NCBI GenBank assembly: GCA_020860715.1
Contig: JAJBTU010000037.1
Location: 33,822-97,821, forward strand
Length of the DNA: 64,000 bases
Source of the DNA: Clostridiales bacterium
Lineage (GTDB): Bacteria; Bacillota; Clostridia; Lachnospirales; Lachnospiraceae
Direction of reading: 5' to 3'
Shown: positions 27,648-35,268 of the stretch, piece after piece
Numbering within the stretch: position 1 is the first letter of the stretch
Layout: each line of letters starts with the position of its first letter
Position numbers and translations under genes: made by a program
Notes under the pieces: model-generated
The model's database searches: none
What the model was told of the DNA's origin: nothing
Seen by the model: only the letters and a program-made list of their open reading frames with translations

Positions 27648-28362
27648 GAAAAAAATGGACAGTCGTACCGCACTGAAAATGGCAATTCTGCTTTTTGAAA
27701 AAGAACCTCAGACTGAAGAAAACATTCAGGCAAAACAATGCCTGGAAAAACTGAGCCGGCGAGACCTTGTGGCCAAATGGACGAAAAGAAGGATTTGTAA
27801 TACTTTGGATCAATGGACAAAGGAACACGGTCATCCCCCCACCGTCAGTAATCTGAGAGAGCCGGGGATGCCTTCCCCGGCTGTCATACAAAAACATTTT
27901 GAAATGGGAGCGTCGGCATTTTTGAACAGCAGATATCCCGGCGATAAAAAGGATAATCAATATGGATTCAATGGGCCGGATGATTGGCTGGACTGCTTTC
28001 GTACTCAATTTGTGAAGCATATGCATGAGGATGGATTTTCCTCAAATACATACAACCAGCTGAAAGATCCAGGCACTCCTGTTTGGACAACCATAGCTGC
28101 CCGATGCGGCACGACGAGATGGACGAAGCTGATGGAAATGGCGGAAGTAAAATATCCAAATAAAACTGAGGTACGTAAATCCGAAAAACCGATGTGTATT
28201 GGAAAAATATCTTCGCCGTTTCTGGATCGCCTGGAGGCGGACCTGAAAGAACGTGAAAGGCTGGATACTATACTGATTACTGCAATAGATAGAGCTTCTC
28301 AAAAGGATAAGGAATTCATGAACACATTAGACCTGTGTCCGACAAGAATTGCTTTGCACTGA
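27646..28362 (+). CDS. Unknown protein with two diverged helical repeats
   Basis: 238 residues, not recognised. Internal duplication is visible: about residues 45-95 contain HPPTVSNLREPGMPSPAVI...NSRYP, and about 110-160 contain TYNQLKDPGTPVWTTIAARC...EVKYP. Both have an L-(R/K)-(E/D)-P-G-x-P turn followed by a helix. The pattern recalls small HTH-like repeats associated with homing endonucleases and phage proteins, so DNA binding is possible (inference). ATG with AAAGGAG upstream. Its 3' end runs into parA remnant sequence, so the natural C-terminus may be lost. Confidence 0.6.
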   Translation: MKKMDSRTALKMAILLFEKEPQTEENIQAKQCLEKLSRRDLVAKWTKRRICNTLDQWTKEHGHPPTVSNLREPGMPSPAVIQKHFEMGASAFLNSRYPGDKKDNQYGFNGPDDWLDCFRTQFVKHMHEDGFSSNTYNQLKDPGTPVWTTIAARCGTTRWTKLMEMAEVKYPNKTEVRKSEKPMCIGKISSPFLDRLEADLKERERLDTILITAIDRASQKDKEFMNTLDLCPTRIALH

Positions 28363-28609
28363 ATTTGCAATAGAGAAACAGGGATATGAGAGATTGCTTC
28401 GCTGGTTCGGGAAAACCTATGGGGAAAGCATAAACGTATTTGATACAGAGATTCCCTACTCCGTACGGGCTAAGGAAGCCACTGCGGAAGGAAAAAGTAT
28501 TTACAAACATGACCCGAATGGCAAGGTGGCAGCGGCCTGCCGGGAATTAACGAAAGAGGTGATCAGTTATGAAAAGCAGCGCGAAGAATATAAAGATTGC
28601 ATCCGTTGA
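28349..28609 (+). pseudogene. ParA/Soj partition ATPase, C-terminal remnant
   Basis: About 86 residues: GYERLLRWFGKTYGESINVFD, then TEIPYSVRAKEATAEGKSIY and PNGKVAAACRELTKEV. This is the C-terminal end of ParA proteins carried by integrative elements in Clostridia (V-x-x-T-x-I-P-x-S-V-R-A-x-E). Walker motifs and the N-terminal two-thirds are missing; upstream sequence belongs to the unknown two-repeat ORF. The end overlaps parB, preserving the ancestral parA-parB coupling. Confidence 0.75.
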
Positions 28610-29483
28610 TGATCTTTTTAAGACAGATGAGAGCCGGGAGGACGATGTAAAAGAACGTGTGCAGGAAATTGCGTTATCGGAACTGCATCCTTTTAAGAAT
28701 CATCCGTTTAAGGTCCTGGATGATGAGAGGATGATGGAGACGGTTGAGAGTGTACAGCAGTATGGCGTTTTGGTTCCGATTATAGCCCGGCCGTTGTCTG
28801 AGGGTGGGTATGAGATTGTTTCAGGCCATCGGAGACACAGGGCAAGTGAACTGGCGGGAAAGGAGTCGATACCAGTGATTGTACGGGAACTGGACGACGA
28901 CGAGGCGGTGTTGTTGATGGTGGACAGCAATCTGCAGCGGGAAACAATCCTGCCGAGCGAAAAAGCATTTGCGTTTAAGATGAAATTAGAAGCTATGAAA
29001 CATCAAGGCTCAAGGGGAGATTTAACTTCGGGCCAAGTTGGCCCGAAGTTACGTTCAGATGAAATAGTTGCTGCGGAAGCGGGTGAAAGCAGAAAGCAGG
29101 TTCAGCGCTACATCCGCCTGACAGAACTCATCCCGCCGCTCCTCGATATGGTCGACGAAAAGAAAGTGGCTTTTAACCCAGCCTATGAGTTGTCTTTTCT
29201 GAAACCGGAAGAGCAACAGATGCTGATTGAAACAATGGATTACGAGCAGACATCCCCATCGCTTTCACAGGCACAGCGCCTGAAACAGTTCAGTCAGGAA
29301 GGAAGATTAACCGAGGATTCGATGCTTGCCATTATGTCAGAAGAAAAGAAACCGCCGCAGGATCGGGTCATGCTTACATCGGATGTTCTCAGACAATATT
29401 TTCCAAAGGACTATACGCCGAAAAAAATGGAGGAAACGATCATACTACTACTGGAACAGTGGAAACAGAGACGCCTGCAGTAA
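28569..29483 (+). CDS. parB: ParB/RepB/Spo0J-family partition protein
   Basis: 304 residues. N-terminal ParB/sulfiredoxin-like CTPase region with LHPFKNHPFKV, GVLVPIIARP and GGYEIVSGHRRHRASELAG, then MVDSNLQRETILPSEKAFA and the HTH segment with AGESRKQVQRYIRL. This subtype is typical of conjugative and integrative elements rather than the chromosomal Spo0J. Start overlaps the parA remnant. It marks the left part of an integrated element. Confidence 0.92.
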   Translation: MKSSAKNIKIASVDDLFKTDESREDDVKERVQEIALSELHPFKNHPFKVLDDERMMETVESVQQYGVLVPIIARPLSEGGYEIVSGHRRHRASELAGKESIPVIVRELDDDEAVLLMVDSNLQRETILPSEKAFAFKMKLEAMKHQGSRGDLTSGQVGPKLRSDEIVAAEAGESRKQVQRYIRLTELIPPLLDMVDEKKVAFNPAYELSFLKPEEQQMLIETMDYEQTSPSLSQAQRLKQFSQEGRLTEDSMLAIMSEEKKPPQDRVMLTSDVLRQYFPKDYTPKKMEETIILLLEQWKQRRLQ

Positions 29484-29615
29484 AAAGACTAACTATTAAA
29501 AGTCAAACACAAAATTGAAAAATTTTGAGTTTGTCAGAGAAAGTCTTTTGTAAAACAATTGTACCTTGAAAAGCGCATAACAAATAGAGCATCTTTACAG
29601 GTGCTCAAATACTGC

Positions 29616-29638
29616 CTGCAGCACGGATATTTTGCGTG
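29616..29638 (+). repeat. 23-bp sequence shared with 48176-48198
   Basis: The block CTGCAGCACGGATATTTTGC plus three more bases is identical at both sites, and similarity continues imperfectly on both sides (ACTG before, TTCTTGC after). Both copies sit in otherwise non-coding, remnant-rich gaps of the accessory region. Probably the debris of one mobile element. The rest of the 29484-29774 gap shows no gene I can support. Confidence 0.6.
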
Positions 29639-29774
29639 GCTGTTTCTTGCACATTGTCCGTCATTTGTCTGTGGAAGAACCGGAAGAATTGTGGTAGGAT
29701 TGCATAACGAAAGAACGGGGACACAATATAATAAGTATTGAGTTTATTGCAGCTTTGAAGGAAGATGATCGAGA

Positions 29775-30875
29775 ATGAAAAAAGGAACAAAGAGACTGAT
29801 TGCTGCCGCCCTTGGAGCGGTAACTGGGACAGCCGCAGTGAAGGCGGTGCATAATACATCAAAAAATCTGGCTGATATGGCAATGAACAGGGAACTGCCG
29901 GAAACGGCCAATCAGTCCAAACAGGAGGCGGGAAAGCCGCGCCATTCCGAATCGCGCGCAGGCGCGATGGCGCGGCCTGCATCCATGATTTGCTGGCGCA
30001 AATCACGGACAATTTCGGGCTCTGCAAAAGACCAGGAGTTGGAGAACCGGAAGAATGCCGCGGCGGATCGTCTGCGAAACAGTGAATATAAAACGGTTGA
30101 AATCACAGCTCATGACGGCATTCGTCTGACCGGTCACTTTCATCTTGTAGAGAATCCAAAAAGAACAATAATTGCGGTTCATGGGTGGAGATCTTCGTGG
30201 GCGAGAGAGTTTGGCCTGATCGCAGATTTCCTATATAAAAATGGGTGTAATGTCCTTTATATCGAGCAGCGTGCGCATGGAGCAAGCGACGGTGAGTATA
30301 TCGGTTTTGGTTTACTGGAGCGCTTTGATCTGCTGGAATGGATTGATTGGATAAATACGCAGGGGAATGAGCAGGAGAATTCGCAGAGTCTGGGTTTATC
30401 CGCACTTCCAATTTATCTGTTCGGTCTGTCCATGGGCGCAGCGACGGTATTAATGACCGCCGGGGAGAGTCTGCCGGAGAATGTGCATGGTGTGATCGCG
30501 GATTCGGGTTATACTTCGCCTCATGATGAATGGAGGCACGTAGCGGAAAATAATCTGCATTATCATTACAAGCTGATGGAGAAATATGTGGATAAGCTGT
30601 CCATGGAACGGATTGGTTTTTCTTCGGATGAATATTCCGCCACACAGGCCATGCAGGAATGCAGAACACCGGTGCTGTTTATCCATGGGACGGACGATAC
30701 CTTTGTGCCGATTGAAATGACCTACGAGAACTACAAAGTCTGTGCAGCCCCGAAGCGGCTGCTGGTCGTACCGGGGGCAGGACACTGCCAGAGCTATCTG
30801 CTGGAGCAGGAGCGGTATGAGGAGGAACTGCTGCGGTTCTGGCAGGAATTTGATAAGATGGATGCTGGCTCATGA
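29775..30875 (+). CDS. Alpha/beta hydrolase with N-terminal membrane anchor
   Basis: 366 residues. A hydrophobic N-terminal segment (LIAAALGAVTGTAAVKAV) could be a signal or anchor. The hydrolase fold starts near residue 100: IIAVHGWRSSW (oxyanion), GLSMGAATVL with the nucleophile Ser, HGTDDTFVP with Asp, and GAGHC with the catalytic His. It resembles Hydrolase_4/BAAT-type Bacillus YqkD-like enzymes; substrate unknown. A perfect 10-bp palindrome is inserted in frame near residue 55-68. Confidence 0.88.
   Translation: MKKGTKRLIAAALGAVTGTAAVKAVHNTSKNLADMAMNRELPETANQSKQEAGKPRHSESRAGAMARPASMICWRKSRTISGSAKDQELENRKNAAADRLRNSEYKTVEITAHDGIRLTGHFHLVENPKRTIIAVHGWRSSWAREFGLIADFLYKNGCNVLYIEQRAHGASDGEYIGFGLLERFDLLEWIDWINTQGNEQENSQSLGLSALPIYLFGLSMGAATVLMTAGESLPENVHGVIADSGYTSPHDEWRHVAENNLHYHYKLMEKYVDKLSMERIGFSSDEYSATQAMQECRTPVLFIHGTDDTFVPIEMTYENYKVCAAPKRLLVVPGAGHCQSYLLEQERYEEELLRFWQEFDKMDAGS
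29936..29976. repeat. GC-rich palindrome inside the hydrolase gene
   Basis: GCCGCGCCAT (29936-29945) and ATGGCGCGGC (29967-29976) flank a 21-base centre that itself contains a GCGCGCAGGCGCG hairpin. It is in frame and encodes PRHSESRAGAMARPA, a stretch that breaks the otherwise helical linker. It looks like insertion of a small palindromic repeat into coding DNA. Confidence 0.65.
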
Positions 30876-31178
30876 AAAAGGGGAAAAGCGAAATTTTGAA
30901 AGAGTGGATTGCAGAACATAAATACTGCTACGCCATCTGTTTTCAGTGCGTTTTATGATTCCGCAAAATCAATGTTTGTAATGAGAACTATATTCGCTCT
31001 AAAGCGTTTCGCGGTTTGGCGATGATACACCGCTAAATTGCGGATTTTTGCATGGTTCCAATAAAATTCACTCGAATTAGCGAAATGGAAAAATCCCTTA
31101 CCGTGGAGATGTCCATGCCGGCAATGAAAACAGCCGGATAAGAAACTACCCGGCCTGTTTTACCATATGGTTTTATTT
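30876..31178. other. Gap between convergent genes
   Basis: About 300 bases, AT-rich, with stops in all frames. A weak hairpin CGGCCTG/CCGGATA-type motif near 31125-31160 might serve as a terminator for either neighbour. I see no gene, tRNA or recognisable repeat. Confidence 0.5.
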
Positions 31179-31715
31179 TTACTGTCGAAAGATCTTTTTA
31201 AAAATGGTTCTTACCAACGGCTGGATGAAGAACAGCTGGCTGAAAAATGCAAATGGGAAATTATAGCATACCAGCTTCAGCCAGTTCGCCAGAAATGTCA
31301 GGATATGAAAGCCATTGTAATACGGATAGTAAAACAGAGCGGCCAGAAAACTCATCGCAGGAACCATCAAGCCGACCGTTGCGCAGATGACGGCGCTTTC
31401 AAAAATTACCGGATGAGTTTCCTTCGGGTCGAAGTTCATGCAGGCGAGCTTGAACGAGCACGGACTTCCGAGCAGACACTCCAGCGCATAGGCAAAGCAA
31501 AACTCGATCAGGATCAGTGCCCAGATGGGCAGCATTCGACCGAACATATACACACCGCCCTGCGCCTGAATGGCATGAAGGACGCTGTCGGCGCCAGTCA
31601 CTTCCATAAGTGTCGCTCCGTTTATAACGTACAGGCTGTAGAATACGTACCCGTGTACGGTAATGATGACAGTGATAAGTGCGAAAATCATTCGCTGAAA
31701 CTGATTCTTGGGCAT
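31179..31715 (-). CDS. DUF2798-type four-helix membrane protein
   Basis: 178 residues from the chosen ATG at 31715 (MPKNQFQRMIFALITVIITV), which is preceded on the minus strand by AAAGGAGAAAAAGAG. Four membrane helices in two similar halves, each with a short basic end (MPKNQFQRM; NFDPKETHP), as in DUF2798 proteins. No function is established for the family. The N-terminal extension in the ORF track is not needed. Confidence 0.8.
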   Translation of the reverse strand: MPKNQFQRMIFALITVIITVHGYVFYSLYVINGATLMEVTGADSVLHAIQAQGGVYMFGRMLPIWALILIEFCFAYALECLLGSPCSFKLACMNFDPKETHPVIFESAVICATVGLMVPAMSFLAALFYYPYYNGFHILTFLANWLKLVCYNFPFAFFSQLFFIQPLVRTIFKKIFRQ

Positions 31716-32206
31716 CTCTTTTTCTCCTTTTTTTAATCTGTGTAACCGTTCGTAAAAGCATAACAGCAGGCGTCTCAAATAACTGGACACCATCTCAATA
31801 AAACAACAAAAAACACAAGCATCTATTGCGCAATCAGATCAGTTGTTACATAATTCCGTGATCAGATTTACGTGCATAGCACTACTTGTGTCATTCATGT
31901 GTTTATTATTCAATTATACTTTTGAACGTTTTCGAATATTTTACTGTTTTTCGTCCTAAAAATCAACAGACGTATTCCACAAAAATCGGTGGGAAATGGT
32001 TGGTCACATTGTCCCAGAACTGCTTTGATCGATAACGTAAATTTAATTTCGTGCTTTGACTTTTCCCGCAAAATAATGATATGATTTAAACATATTCAAG
32101 TACATATTTTACAGTCTTCCATGTAATTTTGATACTTGTATATCTCTATTCAGGCTCTCGCTGTAATAGGTAAACAGGCTTTTGCCAGACAAGGAGGTGT
32201 GCAGGG
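31716..32206. other. Long AT-rich intergenic region
   Basis: About 490 bases between divergent genes. It contains a good promoter for the downstream gene (listed separately) and several short A/T runs. I see no gene, hairpin-rich repeat or riboswitch in the rest. Confidence 0.5.
32056..32085 (+). promoter_or_regulatory. Sigma-A promoter upstream of the 79-residue ORF
   Basis: TTGACT, 18 bases, TATGAT. The transcript would have a leader of about 110 bases before the ATG at 32207. Confidence 0.7.
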
Positions 32207-32446
32207 ATGAAAAGAGTAAAAGCAGCCTGTATCTGCCAGACACTGCATTTTATGCTCAAAGAAGACTTAGGGCATGATTATGCTGTGAAGATGGTTCAGG
32301 AAGAAGTGGCACAGTATAAACGGACACTTGAAAAAAACCATACGCAGTATAAAATTATTGACGAATCCGAACAACCTGACGGTTCTATCATGATCAAGGT
32401 TATCAAGCAGTATAATAACAGTCCTGTTGGCGATTATCTTAACTGA
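32207..32446 (+). CDS. Small conserved-looking protein, function unknown
   Basis: 79 residues (MKRVKAACICQTLHFMLKED...). Basic, with a Cys pair (CIC), a central amphipathic helix and a short beta hairpin at the end (GSIMIKVIKQYN). It has a promoter, the ribosome site AAGGAGGTGTGCAGGG and a terminator, so it is a complete monocistronic gene. I do not recognise a named family with certainty. Confidence 0.75.
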   Translation: MKRVKAACICQTLHFMLKEDLGHDYAVKMVQEEVAQYKRTLEKNHTQYKIIDESEQPDGSIMIKVIKQYNNSPVGDYLN

Positions 32447-32455
32447 TTCCAATCG

Positions 32456-32492
32456 AGCAGGAGGCGGCTGCCGTCTCCTGCTTATGTTTTTC
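32456..32492 (+). terminator. Terminator of the 79-residue gene
   Basis: AGCAGGAGGCGG-ct-gCCGTCTCCTGCT followed by TATGTTTTT. Confidence 0.85.
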
Positions 32493-32529
32493 ATATTCTG
32501 GCTGTTTTTCTTATGGAAGTGTTAATGTC

Positions 32530-32634
32530 ATGAACGCCGCGTGGGGAACCATGCTCGAAAGAAATCAGGTGATTCTGAATGGAAAAGTGATTTTGATTCT
32601 GGGGCTGGCGGCAGGGTGTTTCAGCGTAGCCTGA
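32530..32634 (+). CDS. Possible 34-residue hydrophobic peptide
   Basis: Short ORF MNAAWGTMLERNQ followed by VILILGLAAGCFSVA. It lies between two terminators, so it could be an independent small transcript. No clear ribosome site. It may equally be a fragment of a lost transporter gene. Confidence 0.2.
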   Translation: MNAAWGTMLERNQVILNGKVILILGLAAGCFSVA

Positions 32635-32637
32635 AAA

Positions 32638-32672
32638 AGCAGGAAATTGTTTAGGAATTTCCTGTTTTTTTA
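32638..32672 (+). terminator. Terminator downstream of the short peptide ORF
   Basis: CAGGAAATT-gtttagg-AATTTCCTG followed by seven T. Convergent with the HxlR gene end at 32719. Confidence 0.85.
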
Positions 32673-32718
32673 AACTCGATTCGTAAGTCGGGATTATTCT
32701 GATTAATAAAATTTTACT

Positions 32719-33072
32719 TCACTGTCCATTCTGTGCTTTGTAGTTCTCGCCCCAGTCCCACATGGCATCCAGAATCGGTTTCAGACTGTAGCCTAAATCG
32801 GTCAGGGTATATTCTACATGAGGTGGGACTTCCGGGAAAACGGTCCGGATCACCAGACCGCTTTCTTCCATCTGGCGGAGCTGAGCAGTCAGCACCTTCT
32901 GCGAAATATGCCCGATGGATTTTCTTAATTCTCCAAACCGTTTCGTTCCAGGCATCAGATCCCGAAGAATCAGTACCTTCCATTTGTCACTGATTAGAGT
33001 CAGTGTCGTTTCAACCGGACAGGTCGGCAGTTCTTTTGCCGGCGTTGTTTTGATATCTTTTTCTGTTTCCAT
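32719..33072 (-). CDS. HxlR-family winged-helix regulator
   Basis: 117 residues with the family core: CPVETTLTLISDKWKVLILRDL, FGELRKSIGHISQKVLTAQLR, and the wing PPHVEYTLTDLG. HxlR proteins usually repress or activate the divergent gene, often in response to aldehydes, quinones or redox. Here the divergent gene is an FMN-binding oxidoreductase. Minus-strand ribosome site GAGGAGGATTTTTATC. Confidence 0.93.
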   Translation of the reverse strand: METEKDIKTTPAKELPTCPVETTLTLISDKWKVLILRDLMPGTKRFGELRKSIGHISQKVLTAQLRQMEESGLVIRTVFPEVPPHVEYTLTDLGYSLKPILDAMWDWGENYKAQNGQ

Positions 33073-33252
33073 GATAAAAATCCTCCTCAGAGATGTTATA
33101 TGGTTTCCATTTGGTAACTATGGCACTTTTTTGTGCTTACTTTACAGGCTCGGCGTTCGGCCTTATTATATAAGCAGCGAAAGGGAAAAGCAAGATGGTT
33201 CTGATCAGACCGTCTCCCGAAAAGCAAAATAATTTATATGGAGGTATTCATC

Positions 33253-33648
33253 ATGAAGAAAGTAATCGAATTCTTAAACGCGAATCCTGTTCAGTATCTT
33301 GCAACCGTAGGCCGTGATGGTAAGGCAAAATGCCGTCCGTTCATGTTTGCCGGTGAGATGGATGGAAAACTTTGGTTCTGCACCAACAATACCAAGGATG
33401 TTTACAAGGATATGCAGGAAAATCCGGAGATAGAGATTTCCGTATCCAGCCCGGAGTATGCATGGATTCGTCTGCACGGCAAGGCTGTATTTGAGAACAA
33501 CATGGCAGCAAAGGAAATGTGCATCCAGAACCCAATCGTGAAAGGGCAGTATCAGACCGCTGACAACCCCATCTTCGAGGTATTCTATCTGGAGAACGCA
33601 CACGGCCTGATCGCGGACTTCTCCGGCAACCCGCCGTATGAGTTCTAA
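33253..33648 (+). CDS. Pyridoxamine-5'-phosphate-oxidase-like FMN protein
   Basis: 131 residues, one split-barrel FMN-binding domain: MKKVIEFLNANPVQYLATVGRDGKAKCRPF, FCTNNTKDVYKDMQENP and WIRLHGKAVFE. Family members bind FMN or F420 and reduce small molecules. Start after GGAGGTATTCATC. Divergent from the HxlR gene, which probably controls it, and next to a flavin-uptake operon. Confidence 0.9.
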   Translation: MKKVIEFLNANPVQYLATVGRDGKAKCRPFMFAGEMDGKLWFCTNNTKDVYKDMQENPEIEISVSSPEYAWIRLHGKAVFENNMAAKEMCIQNPIVKGQYQTADNPIFEVFYLENAHGLIADFSGNPPYEF

Positions 33649-33669
33649 AACAAAAAAACATAAAAAATA

Positions 33670-33860
33670 TTCTTCGGGGCAGGGTGCAATTCCTGACCGG
33701 CAGTAAAGTCTGCGACCCGCGAGAGCGGCTGGAAGCGCCCCCTCACATGCGTTTGGCGGCAAGTCGCACCGCCCATGCAAAAAAACGCTTCGCGTTTGGG
33801 CGGTGCTGCTGAAACGGTGTGATTCCGTTACCGACGGTGACAGTCCGGATGATAGAAGAT
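33670..33860 (+). promoter_or_regulatory. FMN riboswitch (RFN element)
   Basis: Conserved elements in order: TCTTCGGGGCAGGGTG, CCTGACCGGCAGT, GCGACCCGCGAGAGCGG, then ACGGTGTGATTCCGTTACCGACGGTGACAGTCCGGAT and the closing GATAGAAGA that pairs with TTCTTC. The variable arm is enlarged by a perfect 10-bp hairpin (GCACCGCCCA/TGGGCGGTGC). Followed by a terminator and ribU, so FMN binding should switch off flavin uptake. Confidence 0.95.
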
Positions 33861-33869
33861 ATGACAGGT

Positions 33870-33906
33870 AACGCCCCGCAGTCTTTTGTTCTGCGGGGCG
33901 TTGCTT
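33870..33906 (+). terminator. Riboswitch expression-platform terminator
   Basis: AACGCCCCGCAG / CTGCGGGGCGTT stem with a 9-base loop and a short T-rich end (TTGCTT), 10 bases after the FMN aptamer. It is expected to form when FMN is bound. Confidence 0.85.
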
Positions 33907-33934
33907 AATCCAAAGCATATCTCAAAGGAGAAAG

Positions 33935-34567
33935 ATGAGTCAGACAGCAGTTACAAATAAACCGGCAGCTAAGAAAACCACCGCTTCTGTTTTAAACACA
34001 CGCGCTGTGACAATGACAGCAATGCTTGCGGCGATATCCTATATTCTTGCATTTGTAGAATTCCCAGTGCCATTGTCACCATCATTTGCTAAAATGGATT
34101 TATCGGATTTTCCCGCTTTGATTGGGGCGTTTGCATTTGGACCGGTGTATGGTGTCATGATCGAGCTGGTCAAAAATGCCCTGCAGATGATATCGACGTC
34201 AACCGGCGGTGTGGGCGAATTTGCAAATTTCCTGATGGGTGGTTCTTATGTATTGACTGCAGGTATGATTTATAAATGGCATAAAACAAAGAAAATGGCG
34301 ATGTTCTCCTGCGTGATTGCCAGTATTGTAATGGGAATCGTGGCAGCGCTTGCAAACTATTTTATTCTGCTTCCGCTGTTCGAGACATTCATGCCGCTGG
34401 ATCAGCTGATTGCTTCATTTGAAGCATTTATTCCGTTCATCCACACAAAACTGGATGTGGTTCTGTATAATGCCTTCCCGTTTAATCTGCTGAAGGGACT
34501 GGTTATCGGCGCTTTTACGATGTTGATTTATAAACGGCTGACCCCTGTTTTGAAAGGGATTCGTTAA
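33935..34567 (+). CDS. ribU: Riboflavin ECF transporter S component
   Basis: 210 residues, six membrane helices. Family features: RAVTMTAMLAAISYILAFVEFPVP, KMDLSDFPALIGAFAFGP and GVMIELVKNALQ. It works with a shared EcfA/A'/T energy module encoded elsewhere. Identity is reinforced by the FMN riboswitch directly upstream. Start after CAAAGGAGAAAG. Confidence 0.95.
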   Translation: MSQTAVTNKPAAKKTTASVLNTRAVTMTAMLAAISYILAFVEFPVPLSPSFAKMDLSDFPALIGAFAFGPVYGVMIELVKNALQMISTSTGGVGEFANFLMGGSYVLTAGMIYKWHKTKKMAMFSCVIASIVMGIVAALANYFILLPLFETFMPLDQLIASFEAFIPFIHTKLDVVLYNAFPFNLLKGLVIGAFTMLIYKRLTPVLKGIR

Positions 34568-34578
34568 GGGAGGATACC

Positions 34579-35187
34579 ATGTGCGATAATAATTATCTGA
34601 AAATGCTTGTTGAAGAAATTCATTCTGCCACGGTGGCAACCATTGGAACGGACGGTCATCCCCAGACCCGCACCATAGATATGATGCTGTGGGATGAAAA
34701 TGGCATATACTTTCTGACAGCGAAAGGAAAGGCTTTTTACACGCAGCTGATGGAGCAGAAGTACATTGCCCTCTCTGCCACAAAGGATAAAAAATCCGTA
34801 TCCCTCCGCGGCCGGATTCGGAATATTGGCAGTGAAAAGCTGGATGAGATTTTTGAAAAGAATACTTATATGCAGGCAATTTATCCGTCCGATACCCGTA
34901 GTGCGCTGGAGGTGTTCCAGCTTTATGAAGCAAGCGGGGAATATTTCGACATCAGCGATCCGTCCCATGTGACACGCGACAGCATTGTAATCGGTCAGCC
35001 GCAGGCTGTGGAGAGCGGTTATTTTGTAGGAGAAAAATGCATCGGCTGCAAGCTGTGCTATTCTGTCTGCCCGCAGAAATGCATTGACATTTCCACTAAA
35101 CCGGTAGTAATTGACCAGAGCCGTTGCCTGCACTGCGGAAGATGCGCGGAGACCTGCCCGAAGCAGACGATTGAAAAGAAAGGATAA
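34579..35187 (+). CDS. FMN split-barrel protein fused to a two-cluster 4Fe-4S ferredoxin domain
   Basis: 202 residues. N-terminal pyridoxamine-phosphate-oxidase-like domain (EEIHSATVATIGTDGHPQTR), C-terminal ferredoxin with CIGCKLCYSVCPQKC and CLHCGRCAETCP, enough ligands for two 4Fe-4S clusters. It likely passes electrons to or from FMN. Eleven bases after ribU, ribosome site GGGAGG, so it shares the riboswitch-controlled transcript. Confidence 0.92.
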   Translation: MCDNNYLKMLVEEIHSATVATIGTDGHPQTRTIDMMLWDENGIYFLTAKGKAFYTQLMEQKYIALSATKDKKSVSLRGRIRNIGSEKLDEIFEKNTYMQAIYPSDTRSALEVFQLYEASGEYFDISDPSHVTRDSIVIGQPQAVESGYFVGEKCIGCKLCYSVCPQKCIDISTKPVVIDQSRCLHCGRCAETCPKQTIEKKG

Positions 35188-35268
35188 GAGACCACAGGCA
35201 ATCAACAGGAGATCACAGGAGATTATCAGGAATCGCCAGAGATTGTAAGAGAGGGACAGTGTGGAACC

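Noticed and set aside
31167-31736. 189-residue plus-strand ORF opposite DUF2798
   Set aside because: The minus strand has the hydrophobic helices and a strong ribosome site; the plus ORF has random composition.
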